From Gammaproteobacteria bacterium UBA2168 (GTDB lineage Bacteria > Pseudomonadota > Gammaproteobacteria > Pseudomonadales > Azotimanducaceae): a stretch of 11,148 nt of DNA. The stretch spans positions 1 to 11,148 of the forward strand of contig DCWG01000030.1 of assembly GCA_002327525.1 (NCBI GenBank). The letters are read 5' to 3'. The position numbers were made by a program, and so were the translations under genes. Under the pieces are notes generated by a model that ran no database searches, was not told the origin of the DNA, and saw nothing but the letters and a program-made list of their open reading frames with translations. This document shows positions 1-9,151 of the stretch, piece by piece (positions within the stretch are counted from its first letter, which is position 1; each line of letters begins with the position of its first letter).

Positions 1-2
1 GA

Positions 3-2029
<2,027 letters not shown>

Positions 2030-2056
2030 AGCTTTTTCAGCGCATCCGAAGGGGTG

Positions 2057-2653
2057 CTACTCGACGCTTTCGAGCAGCCGTTTGAGCTCTTCGTAACTCT
2101 CCGCCGCCTGATACTGGGGATAATCGTCACGCACTTGGTCCGGAGCCTGGTAGAAAAAGCCCGCATCGGCCTCCTCGAGCATGGGGATGTCGTTGTAGGA
2201 GTCTCCCGCCGCCAGCACCGTGTAGCGTAGCGATTTCAAGGCCCTGACCGATGCGCGTTTGGGATCGGACTGGCGTATGGAATAGCCCGCGATCCTGTCG
2301 TCTTCGACGACTAGCGTGTGACACAGCAGCGTGGGGAAACCGAGCTGGCGCATCAACGGCTGGGCGAACTGATAGAAAGTGTCCGAGATGATCGCAACCT
2401 GGAACCGTTCGCGTGCCCAGTTCAGAAACTCGCCCGCACCCGGCAGCGGCGCAAGACCCGTCACAACCCCCTCGATGGCAGACATCCGGATGTCGTGTTC
2501 GGCCAGAATCCGGAGCCGGTGATTCATCAATTCTTCGTACACCGGTATGTCGCGGGTAGTCTTGTTGAGCGCATCGATCCCGGTGAGCGCAGCAACCCCC
2601 TGCCAAACCTCGGGGATCAGCACGCCTTCGAGATCGAGACACAGGAATTTCAC
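2057..2653 (-). CDS. thrH: ThrH: phosphoserine phosphatase / phosphoserine:homoserine phosphotransferase
   Basis: A HAD-superfamily enzyme that in Pseudomonas removes phosphate from phosphoserine and can pass it to homoserine, linking serine and threonine synthesis. The product is about 198 residues; Pseudomonas ThrH has about 205. HAD motif I appears as DLEGVL near residues 6-11, with the ThrH-type Glu where most HADs have a second Asp. Also visible are motif II in VAIISDTFYQF, then RQLGFPTLLCH, DPKRASV with the motif III Lys, and AAGDSYNDIPML (motif IV). I chose the GTG at 2653 because GGAGGG lies 4 nt upstream and the protein then opens directly on the first beta strand (VKFLCLDLEGVL). A longer reading to 2704 would add 17 residues with no family support. 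It converges on the acetyltransferase gene with 27 nt between and is divergent from cysH. Confidence 0.93.
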   Translation of the reverse strand: MKFLCLDLEGVLIPEVWQGVAALTGIDALNKTTRDIPVYEELMNHRLRILAEHDIRMSAIEGVVTGLAPLPGAGEFLNWARERFQVAIISDTFYQFAQPLMRQLGFPTLLCHTLVVEDDRIAGYSIRQSDPKRASVRALKSLRYTVLAAGDSYNDIPMLEEADAGFFYQAPDQVRDDYPQYQAAESYEELKRLLESVE

Positions 2654-2668
2654 ATCGCCCTCCACATA
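2651..2668 (-). promoter_or_regulatory. Ribosome-binding site deciding the thrH start
   Basis: Read on the minus strand, GGAGGG sits 4 nt before a GTG codon at 2653-2651. An ATG one nucleotide off (inside GATGTG) is out of frame. This supports the shorter 198-residue ThrH over the extension to 2704. Confidence 0.7.
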
Positions 2669-2803
2669 CGCCCGCTGACGATGGGCACACCCTGCCGGGG
2701 CCAACCATTCGAAAAAACAAGCTTAAGGATAGATCAAGACATTATTTCTGTTGCCGAAAACGCATTGCTACGCTTCGCTACCATCTGGAAACGAGCATGA
2801 TCG
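2654..2803. promoter_or_regulatory. Divergent thrH / cysH intergenic control region
   Basis: These 150 nt separate two divergent genes and must hold both sets of promoters. The part from about 2705 to 2760 is clearly more AT-rich than the surrounding DNA (runs such as GAAAAAAC and ACATTATTT). A CysB-activated promoter for cysH would be expected here from the known biology of the cys regulon, and such promoters usually have poor -35 boxes. I could not find a convincing -35/-10 pair or a defined CysB site by eye, so only the general role is claimed. Confidence 0.4.
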
Positions 2804-3523
2804 ATGGAACCGAGAAAAGCCAGCATCCACGACGATACCCCACAACGCATCATCGCCGATGCCATACAGCGCTATGGTGAGGAAGAGCTTGCCATATCTT
2901 TCAGCGGAGCCGAGGACGTCGTACTGGTCGACATGGCGCACAAGCTGGGACTGAGGCCAGGCGTATTCGCGTTGGATACCGGGCGCCTGCACCCCGAAAC
3001 CTACCGCTTCTTCGAGACGGTGCGCGACCACTACGACACACCCATCGAGTTGCTGATGCCCCAGCCGGAAGCGGTAGCGTCTCTGGTACGCGAGAAAGGT
3101 ATGTTCAGTTTCCTGAATGACGGCCACTCCGAATGCTGTGCGGTACGCAAGATAGAGCCGCTGCGACGCAAGCTCAGCACGCTGGATGCATGGATCACCG
3201 GCCAGCGACAGGATCAGAGTGTCACCCGCAACGATGTTCCGCACAAGCAGGTCGATCGCGCATTCTCGAGCGCGGAGCACACGCTGATGAAATTCAACCC
3301 GCTGTCGGAATGGTCCTCAGGCGACGTATGGGCTTACATTCGCGCTAACGGCGTGCCATACAATGCGCTCCACGATCAGGGTTTCGTCTCTATCGGTTGC
3401 GAGCCATGCACGCGTCCCGTGGGCCCACACGAGCACGAACGCGCCGGTCGCTGGTGGTGGGAAGAAGCCACTCAGAAAGAGTGCGGCCTGCACGCACAGA
3501 ACGTGGTCAAGATCATCGGCTGA
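2804..3523 (+). CDS. cysH: Assimilatory adenylylsulfate (APS) reductase, thioredoxin-dependent, [4Fe-4S] type
   Basis: CysH reduces activated sulfate to sulfite in cysteine synthesis. The 239-residue product shows the PP-loop SFSGAED at 32-38, [10 protein letters not shown] at 57-66, and the catalytic ECGLH near the C terminus (Cys227), which attacks the sulfonyl group. It also has a vicinal Cys pair at 111-112 and CxxC at 199-202. These four cysteines ligate a [4Fe-4S] cluster in APS-using enzymes and are absent from the enteric PAPS reductase, so APS is the likely substrate (EC 1.8.4.10 rather than 1.8.4.8). The ATG at 2804 is the first possible start: an in-frame stop lies just upstream at 2798. 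The ribosome-binding site is weak. The next gene starts 5 nt after the stop and encodes a thiol-redox-type protein, and cysB lies just beyond. Regulation by CysB is likely but inferred from location and pathway. Confidence 0.95.
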   Translation: MEPRKASIHDDTPQRIIADAIQRYGEEELAISFSGAEDVVLVDMAHKLGLRPGVFALDTGRLHPETYRFFETVRDHYDTPIELLMPQPEAVASLVREKGMFSFLNDGHSECCAVRKIEPLRRKLSTLDAWITGQRQDQSVTRNDVPHKQVDRAFSSAEHTLMKFNPLSEWSSGDVWAYIRANGVPYNALHDQGFVSIGCEPCTRPVGPHEHERAGRWWWEEATQKECGLHAQNVVKIIG

Positions 3524-3528
3524 TCGGA

Positions 3529-4915
<1,387 letters not shown>

Positions 4916-5014
4916 TCATGTTTCATCCAGGTCACGCGGTGTCTGACAGATAGCGTGAATGTACTCTGAACCCGCGGTTTTGGCTATAAAAAGAAGCTTT
5001 TGTATAACCTACAG

Positions 5015-5926
5015 TTAGGTCTCGTTGACCACACCGTGCGGTACGTGGCCCGTCGCCACATGGGTAGAGGCACGCTCGCAGTGCTGGGCCTGGTCATCGA
5101 AAAAGACATCCGCCTCGAATGCGCGAAGAAACTCGGTCTTCTCCATGCCACCGAGAAACAGGCATTCATCCAGGCGAATGTCCCAGGCCCTAAGCGTACG
5201 GATCACCCGCTCGTGGGCGGGCGCGCTGCGTGCCGTCACCAGCGCGGTACGTATCGGACAGGCACCCAGCTCGAATTCCTGCTGCAGATCGTGCAGCGAT
5301 TGCAGAAACGATTTGAAGGGACCCCCGTCCAGCGGTTCGTCTGCCGAGGCTGCTTCGCTCTCGGCGAATACATCCAGGCCCTCCCGTTGATAAACACGCT
5401 CGGCCTCGTCCGAAAAGATGACCGAGTCTCCGTCAAACGCGAGGCGCAACTCACGGGATACGCTCACGCCCCGGGAGCTGGCTCCGATCAGTGTGGCCGC
5501 GGCGATGCCATGATCGAGAGCATGACGCACATCCTCGGCGTCCGTTGACAGAAACAGGTCACAGCCAAAGCTCGTGATATAACGGTAGGGTGACGCCCCG
5601 CCACAGAAGGCGGCGCGAGTGATGTCGAGATCGTGAGCTTTGACGGCATTGAAGATACGCAGTCCGGTATCCGCCGAATTGCGCGATAGCAGGATCACCT
5701 CGACACGGCGTCTTTCGAGCACACGATTGATGTCCAGGAGCTTTTTGACGAAGTCGAACCCTTCACCGGGTTCGAGCCCGCTGTCCTCATTCTCGATCTG
5801 GAACTTCCGGTAGGCATCGAGACCCTGTTGTTCGTATATCTCGTTACTGTGATCCAGATCAAACAGCGCGCGCGAAGATATCGCGACGGTCAGAGGGTGG
5901 CTGTCGGTCTCCGGAATAGCGGCCAC
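5015..5926 (-). CDS. Cytosolic-type 5'-nucleotidase (PF06189 family)
   Basis: This enzyme class removes the 5'-phosphate from nucleoside monophosphates and is related in sequence to vertebrate cytosolic 5'-nucleotidase I. The 303-residue product has no signal peptide. Family landmarks are ISSRALFDL at 16-24, SRNSADTGLR at 81-90, DGDSVIFSDEAE at 165-176 (acidic HAD-like metal site), GPFKSFLQSLHDLQ at 202-215, CPIRTALVTARSAPAHER at 223-240, and FLGGMEKTEFLRAF with DVFFDDQ at 257-279. It starts with GTG one nucleotide after the stop of the DUF465 gene, so the two are almost surely one transcript and perhaps coupled. The ribosome-binding site is poor (GGAC). cysB follows 189 nt downstream. The family call is strong from these motifs; the preferred substrate (AMP, IMP or deoxynucleotides) cannot be told. 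Confidence 0.9.
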   Translation of the reverse strand: MAAIPETDSHPLTVAISSRALFDLDHSNEIYEQQGLDAYRKFQIENEDSGLEPGEGFDFVKKLLDINRVLERRRVEVILLSRNSADTGLRIFNAVKAHDLDITRAAFCGGASPYRYITSFGCDLFLSTDAEDVRHALDHGIAAATLIGASSRGVSVSRELRLAFDGDSVIFSDEAERVYQREGLDVFAESEAASADEPLDGGPFKSFLQSLHDLQQEFELGACPIRTALVTARSAPAHERVIRTLRAWDIRLDECLFLGGMEKTEFLRAFEADVFFDDQAQHCERASTHVATGHVPHGVVNET

Positions 5927-5927
5927 G

Positions 5928-6125
5928 TCAGGCGTCCATGTCCGGAATCAGCTGGCTTTCGAGCCGGGCGATCGTGTCTTTGAGTTTCAGTTTGCGCTTC
6001 TTCAGTCTTTGAATGCGCATCGTATCGTGATGATGAGTTTCCACCAGGTGGTGGATGACTTCATCGAGGTCACGGTGTTCCGTGCGCAGCTCTTCGAGCC
6101 ACTTGCTAACCTCGGCTGGTTCCAT
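5928..6125 (-). CDS. DUF465/YdcH-family small coiled-coil protein
   Basis: A 65-residue charged protein predicted to be a helical hairpin or coiled coil. It has the arrangement of DUF465 (PF04325): an N-terminal helix with HRDLDEVIHHL, a short His-rich turn (HHHD), then RIQRLKKRKLKLKDTIARLE, ending in a short tail. No enzymatic motif is present and the family's role is not known. I chose the ATG at 6125; the codon just before it is GTG and would add one residue, but GAAG is better spaced for the ATG. The gene ends one nucleotide before the 5'-nucleotidase start. DUF465 proteins occur in many genomic contexts, so the pairing says only that the two are co-expressed. Confidence 0.85.
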   Translation of the reverse strand: MEPAEVSKWLEELRTEHRDLDEVIHHLVETHHHDTMRIQRLKKRKLKLKDTIARLESQLIPDMDA

Positions 6126-6154
6126 CACTGCTTCAGAGCCGCCATATTGGTGGC

Positions 6155-6160
6155 ATCATA
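6155..6160 (-). promoter_or_regulatory. Candidate -10 element for the DUF465-nucleotidase transcript
   Basis: The minus strand reads TATGAT, five of six matches to the sigma-70 -10 consensus, about 30 nt before the DUF465 ATG. This would give a leader of roughly 20-25 nt. No good -35 hexamer lies 16-18 nt upstream, so this is a weak call. It sits in the 90-nt divergent gap to the J-domain gene. Confidence 0.3.
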
Positions 6161-6215
6161 GTCACTTCGCCCCAGGCGCGCCACGCCATCGCAAAGATGT
6201 CGAAATGAGGCCGAC

Positions 6216-6677
6216 ATGCTGCTTCTGCTTCTGATTCTCACACTCGCCACCGCCGGCGCCTACCTTCTGCTCTGGCGCACGTTGTGGTTCCAGCACTCAG
6301 CATCCAATGCAGGCGGGTTCCGGGCGGCACTCATCGCGACCCTCGTCGGCCTCTGCGCGCTGGTGCTCAGCGGCCGCATGCCCTGGTCGATTGCGCTGCT
6401 GATCGGCATCCTCCCGTTTCTGCGCCCTTTCGCACAGCGCTTTTCAGCCAACACGCAAAGCGACGGCGAGCGCGCTCGTCCATCGGCAAGCACCGGGATG
6501 TCCGTACCCGAGGCATTGGCGCTGCTCGGTCTCGACGAGCATGCGGGCGAACGCGCCGTGATCGATGCCCACCGCCGCCTGATGCACAAACTGCACCCCG
6601 ATCGCGGAGGCACCACCTACCTCGCGCAACAGTTGAACGAGGCAAAACACGTTCTGTTGAAAGCTTTCAGAACCTGA
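6216..6677 (+). CDS. Membrane-anchored J-domain co-chaperone (Pam18/DjlA-like arrangement)
   Basis: The product has 153 residues. The N-terminal half is hydrophobic, with membrane segments near residues 2-20 and 36-72 (one long or two short helices). A polar linker with charged and Ser residues follows at 75-95. A C-terminal J domain at about 96-150 begins MSVPEALALLGLD and contains the invariant HPD at 127-129 in LMHKLHPDRGG, followed by QQLNEAKHVLL. The J domain stimulates the ATPase of an Hsp70 such as DnaK. The layout of membrane anchor first and short C-terminal J domain resembles mitochondrial Pam18/Tim14. The start has GAGG 5 nt upstream. The stop codon lies inside an inverted repeat. 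The partner Hsp70 and the substrate process are unknown; no Hsp70 gene is in the window. Confidence 0.88.
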   Translation: MLLLLLILTLATAGAYLLLWRTLWFQHSASNAGGFRAALIATLVGLCALVLSGRMPWSIALLIGILPFLRPFAQRFSANTQSDGERARPSASTGMSVPEALALLGLDEHAGERAVIDAHRRLMHKLHPDRGGTTYLAQQLNEAKHVLLKAFRT

Positions 6678-6699
6678 CGCAGGTTACGATTTTCCGTTG
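6671..6699 (+). terminator. Hairpin at the end of the J-domain gene, possible weak terminator
   Basis: AACCTG and CAGGTT form a perfect 6-bp inverted repeat around a 3-nt loop (6671-6685), with the stop codon inside it. ACG then ATTTT follow. The stem is short and the T run is only four, so at best it is a weak intrinsic terminator. Confidence 0.4.
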
Positions 6700-6877
6700 C
6701 CGGCAACGCTGGTATCGGCCAATGATCCAGATGGTCTGTTCAGAAGTACTGGCGAGATGCCGTCGTTTGGAGAGACTCCCTGCCGATGATCTCGATGTTT
6801 GCGTGCGGGCGTACGCCTAGCGACGCGAAGCCACCGTCCCGGCACTCGACTTCAACCGCTTTAAAATAGCCCTGTTA
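6678..6877. other. 200-nt gap between J-domain gene and 71-residue ORF
   Basis: This stretch holds a perfect 14-bp palindrome at 6695-6708 (CGTTGCCGGCAACG), which could be a protein-binding site or a small hairpin with a 4-nt loop. It also contains a possible 32-residue ORF starting at ATG 6722 and ending at 6820, with no ribosome-binding site and no recognisable product. TAAAAT at 6862-6867 resembles a -10 box close to the next ORF. Nothing else was recognised on either strand. Confidence 0.45.
6862..6867 (+). promoter_or_regulatory. Candidate -10 element for the 71-residue ORF
   Basis: TAAAAT matches the sigma-70 -10 consensus at five of six positions. No clear -35 element precedes it. The predicted start of transcription would fall around 6874, nearly on the ATG at 6878. 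Confidence 0.3.
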
Positions 6878-7093
6878 ATGCCGCGCGCCCTGCCCAAGGA
6901 GAGCCAGCTACGGCCAGACCTGAGCCTCGGAAAACGTCAGCTTAAAGACATCATCGGCGTGGTGCACAACTGTGTGGCTCGTGAGCACGGGTTTCGTTGC
7001 GGTATCCAGTTCCGAACCGATTCCTCTAATCAGCTGGATCCGGTAGGGATCGAATCGGAACTGTTGGCGCTTGAGATCGCGCTACAGGATTGA
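6878..7093 (+). CDS. Hypothetical 71-residue protein
   Basis: I do not recognise this product. It is soluble and mixed-charge, with a likely amphipathic helix around residues 19-38 (RQLKDIIGVVHNCVAREHGF), a probable strand at 40-47 (RCGIQFRTD region) and a leucine-rich acidic C-terminal helix. Codon choice is ordinary for the region. There is no Shine-Dalgarno sequence before the ATG. Instead TAAAAT at 6862-6867 would place a transcript start about 4 nt upstream of the ATG, suggesting a leaderless message. It ends 19 nt before the convergent TerB-like gene, and a 7-bp-stem hairpin lies between them, which fits a real gene end. An unrelated ORF by chance remains possible. Confidence 0.5.
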   Translation: MPRALPKESQLRPDLSLGKRQLKDIIGVVHNCVAREHGFRCGIQFRTDSSNQLDPVGIESELLALEIALQD

Positions 7094-7094
7094 C

Positions 7095-7120
7095 GCGGCT
7101 GGCGCACTCCGGTCAGCCGC
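7095..7120. terminator. Hairpin between convergent 71-residue ORF and TerB-like gene
   Basis: GCGGCTG (7095-7101) and CAGCCGC (7114-7120) form a perfect 7-bp GC-rich stem around a 12-nt loop. It lies just after one stop and overlaps the stop of the opposing gene at 7113-7115. There is no T tract on either side, so it may act as a transcript-end stabiliser or a factor-assisted terminator rather than a classical intrinsic one. Confidence 0.45.
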
Positions 7121-7508
7121 CTATGAAGTCGCGCGCTTCCTCCTCGAGAGTCACGAGCCGCTTGACCCAGTTGTCCAGCAACAGGAATTCCGCATCTGCA
7201 ACGCCAAACGCACGGCTGATTTCCTTCAGCAGGCACTCTTCCTCGATCTCGAACGCGCCGTCCGCATAGCTCAGGCGCAGTAGATTCAACAGAGCGATAA
7301 TTCGGGCCTTGCGTGTGCCGAACGTCGAATCGATCCCCTCCAGTTCGAGGTACTCGCCTTCAATTGCAGGATTGAGGTCCATCTCACGGCGAAACTCATC
7401 CATCATCCCTTCTTCGTTCGGATCGAGAATGCCATCGGAGACCACGACGTTGTGGGCGAGACCATAGAGGGCCTCACGCTGTTCAGGAGTGAGTGCCGAG
7501 AGCCACAT
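7113..7508 (-). CDS. TerB-like (tellurite-resistance/DjlA-type) helical protein
   Basis: A 131-residue all-helical cytosolic protein of the TerB/DjlA N-terminal superfamily. It carries the paired acidic motifs of that fold: VSDGILDPNEEGMM at 23-36 and YADGAFEIEEECLL at 81-94, each an Asp-Gly followed by acidic residues, which form a metal-binding site in characterised TerB. Members occur in tellurite and stress operons and also as stand-alone proteins of unknown role. Nothing else here suggests a tellurite operon. The ATG at 7508 comes 3 nt after the stop of a 40-residue membrane-protein gene, with GGGTGG upstream, so the two are probably translated together. It is the last gene of a minus-strand run headed by rimO. 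Confidence 0.82.
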   Translation of the reverse strand: MWLSALTPEQREALYGLAHNVVVSDGILDPNEEGMMDEFRREMDLNPAIEGEYLELEGIDSTFGTRKARIIALLNLLRLSYADGAFEIEEECLLKEISRAFGVADAEFLLLDNWVKRLVTLEEEARDFIGG

Positions 7509-7511
7509 GCA

Positions 7512-7634
7512 TCAACCACCCAGCAGCGATGCGACGAGGCTCGCGATCATGAGGACGATACACAACCAGCCCCAGCCAACTAGACCCTTCATCACCAGAG
7601 GCTGGTCGAAGAAGTCCTCAATCAGGCACCACAT
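7512..7634 (-). CDS. Small single-pass membrane protein, 40 residues
   Basis: A short gene with a strong ribosome-binding site: AAGGAG lies 8 nt before the ATG at 7634. The product reads MWCLIEDFFDQPL at the N terminus, then a Gly/Trp-rich and hydrophobic stretch from about residue 16 to 38 (KGLVGWGWLCIVLMIASL and on), ending LLGG. It is predicted to be one transmembrane helix with a short acidic N-terminal tail. I do not recognise a family. Its stop is separated by only 3 nt from the TerB-like start, and rimO ends 87 nt upstream on the same strand. The ribosome-binding site, hydrophobic pattern and tight spacing make it a probable real gene. The function is unknown; an accessory to the TerB-like protein at the membrane is a guess. 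Confidence 0.75.
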   Translation of the reverse strand: MWCLIEDFFDQPLVMKGLVGWGWLCIVLMIASLVASLLGG

Positions 7635-7721
7635 GTTCGATTCTCCTTGTTGCTCGCGTGGATTCTAACCCGAGGCCGTCGCAAGTTGGGAACTGCAGTA
7701 GTCAATTGCCGCCGGCTTCTC

Positions 7722-9050
7722 CTACCGGACATCGAGCGAGCGCCCGACATTGTCGGCCACCAGATCGTGGTCGGTCGCGCCCGTGATGCGCACGAGCGTG
7801 ATGTCACCTGGGGACAGCCCGGCGGCATCCTTGATTTCGACGATCCCGTCGATATCCAGCGCATCCGCGGCGGACCTGGCGAGCGCTCGTCGTTCATCCA
7901 CCTCGTCTACGAGCACTTCTACCACCGACCCGATCCGCTCTCGCAATCGCCGTGCGCTGATAGCGGCCTGAACCTCGAGCAGCATTTCCTGACGGTCGAG
8001 TTTCACCCGCTCTTCCACGTGTCCCTCCAGCCGGTTGGCTGCCGCGCCCGCAACGTTCGAGTATGTGAAGCAACCCACGCGATCCAGTTCAGCCTCAACG
8101 AGAAAGCTCAGCAGCATCTCGAAGTCTGCATCCGTCTCGCCCGGGAACCCGACGACGAAGGTACTGCGAATGGTGAGATCCGCACACAGGCCGCGCCACG
8201 CCTGGATACGTGCGAGAGCGGCCTCGCTAGCGGCCGGACGTCGCATGGCCCGGAGGATTCCCGGAGAGGCGTGCTGCAGAGGCATGTCGATGTACGGAAG
8301 AATTCGGCGCTCGGCCATCAGCGGAATCAAACGGTCCACGTGCGGATAAGGGTAGACGTAGTGCAACCGCACCCATGGCGCCATTTCTCCTAGCGCTTCG
8401 GCAAGCGTGACGATGTCCGATCGAAGCTCGCGACCACGCCAGCTTCGCGCCTCATACCTCAGATCCACACCATATGCGCTGGTATCCTGCGCAATCACCA
8501 ACAATTCCTGCACCCCCGTATCGACGAGGCGTTCGGCCTCCCTCAGCACAGCGTCGATGGGCCGGGAGCGCAGAGCGCCCCGCAAGCTCGGAATGATGCA
8601 GAAACTACAACCGTGATTGCAGCCCTCGGAAATCTTGAGGTAGGCGTAGTGCGCAGGGGTGAGGCGCACCCCCTCGGGTCCCATTAGGTATTCGACATTG
8701 CCGCTCGGTTGTGCGACTCCGGTTACGGCATCAACTACTTCCGCTGTGGCCTGAGGTCCGGTCACGGCGGTCAGTCGCGGGTAGCGCCTGCTCAGTTCTT
8801 CGGCCTGGCTTCCGAGACACCCGGTCACGATCACATGCTCATGCACCGCCAGCGCGTCCTCGATGGCATCGTATGACTCATCGCGCGCGGCATCGATGAA
8901 GCCACAGGTATTGATGACCACCACATCGGTGTCGTTCACACCCGCGCTCTGGGCTATCTCGAAGCCGTTGCGCGCCAGATTCGTGACGATGTCCTGGGAA
9001 TCGACCAGCGCCTTGGGGCAACCGAGGCTGACGAGGCTCACCCTGGTCAT
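7722..9050 (-). CDS. rimO: Ribosomal protein uS12 (S12) methylthiotransferase RimO
   Basis: A radical-SAM enzyme that adds a methylthio group to the beta carbon of the conserved aspartate (Asp88/89) of ribosomal protein S12, using two iron-sulfur clusters. The product has 442 residues (441 in E. coli). The N-terminal UPF0004 domain has Cys11 (SLGCPKALVDS), Cys49 (VINTCGFIDAA) and Cys78 (VTGCLG), ligands of the auxiliary cluster. The radical-SAM domain has CNHGCSFC with Cys144, Cys148 and Cys151, followed by IIPSLRG. MPLQHASPGILRAMRRP and STFVVGFPGETD are further landmarks, and a TRAM domain occupies roughly the last 65 residues. The ATG at 9050 gives the family's usual N terminus (MTRVSLVSLGCPKA), although the ribosome-binding site is weak. 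The gene heads a run with the 40-residue membrane protein and the TerB-like gene, and is divergent from the nuclease gene. SLGCPKALVDS separates it from MiaB. Confidence 0.97.
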   Translation of the reverse strand: MTRVSLVSLGCPKALVDSQDIVTNLARNGFEIAQSAGVNDTDVVVINTCGFIDAARDESYDAIEDALAVHEHVIVTGCLGSQAEELSRRYPRLTAVTGPQATAEVVDAVTGVAQPSGNVEYLMGPEGVRLTPAHYAYLKISEGCNHGCSFCIIPSLRGALRSRPIDAVLREAERLVDTGVQELLVIAQDTSAYGVDLRYEARSWRGRELRSDIVTLAEALGEMAPWVRLHYVYPYPHVDRLIPLMAERRILPYIDMPLQHASPGILRAMRRPAASEAALARIQAWRGLCADLTIRSTFVVGFPGETDADFEMLLSFLVEAELDRVGCFTYSNVAGAAANRLEGHVEERVKLDRQEMLLEVQAAISARRLRERIGSVVEVLVDEVDERRALARSAADALDIDGIVEIKDAAGLSPGDITLVRITGATDHDLVADNVGRSLDVR

Positions 9051-9083
9051 GGTGGAAGATGTCTCCGATTCGGGAAGCGGCGC

Positions 9084-9089
9084 ATTCTA
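9084..9089 (-). promoter_or_regulatory. Candidate -10 element for rimO
   Basis: The minus strand reads TAGAAT, five of six to the -10 consensus, which would start transcription about 27 nt before the rimO ATG. No good -35 hexamer is seen at the usual distance. Confidence 0.3.
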
Positions 9090-9094
9090 TGCTT

Positions 9095-9124
9095 TTTACA
9101 CGCAACTTACCCTGACCGGATATT
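9095..9124 (+). promoter_or_regulatory. Candidate promoter for the AddB-like nuclease gene
   Basis: TTTACA at 9095-9100 (five of six to the -35 consensus) and GATATT at 9119-9124 (four of six to -10) are 18 nt apart. They would start transcription near 9131, about 20 nt before the chosen GTG at 9152. The call rests on eye inspection only. Confidence 0.3.
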
Positions 9125-9151
9125 CATGAGCCGGTGACTTACAATGTCCCG

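Noticed and set aside
3397..3528. N-terminal extension of the CxxC protein by 44 codons
   Set aside because: The extension overlaps cysH in another frame and is Arg-rich and unlike a thioredoxin fold; the ATG at 3529 starts directly on the first beta strand.
5000..5548. Plus-strand 182-codon open frame
   Set aside because: It is antisense to the 3' half of the 5'-nucleotidase gene, whose motifs are intact.
6722..6820. 32-residue ORF in the gap after the J-domain gene
   Set aside because: There is no ribosome-binding site, no recognisable feature in the product, and the length is expected by chance.
7113..7508. A tellurite-resistance operon
   Set aside because: Only a single TerB-fold protein is present, with no TerC, TerD or TerZ neighbours, so a resistance role is not supported.
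7647..8393. Plus-strand 248-codon open frame opposite rimO
   Set aside because: It lies wholly inside the well-supported rimO gene in antisense, and its product has no recognisable domain; high GC makes such open frames common.
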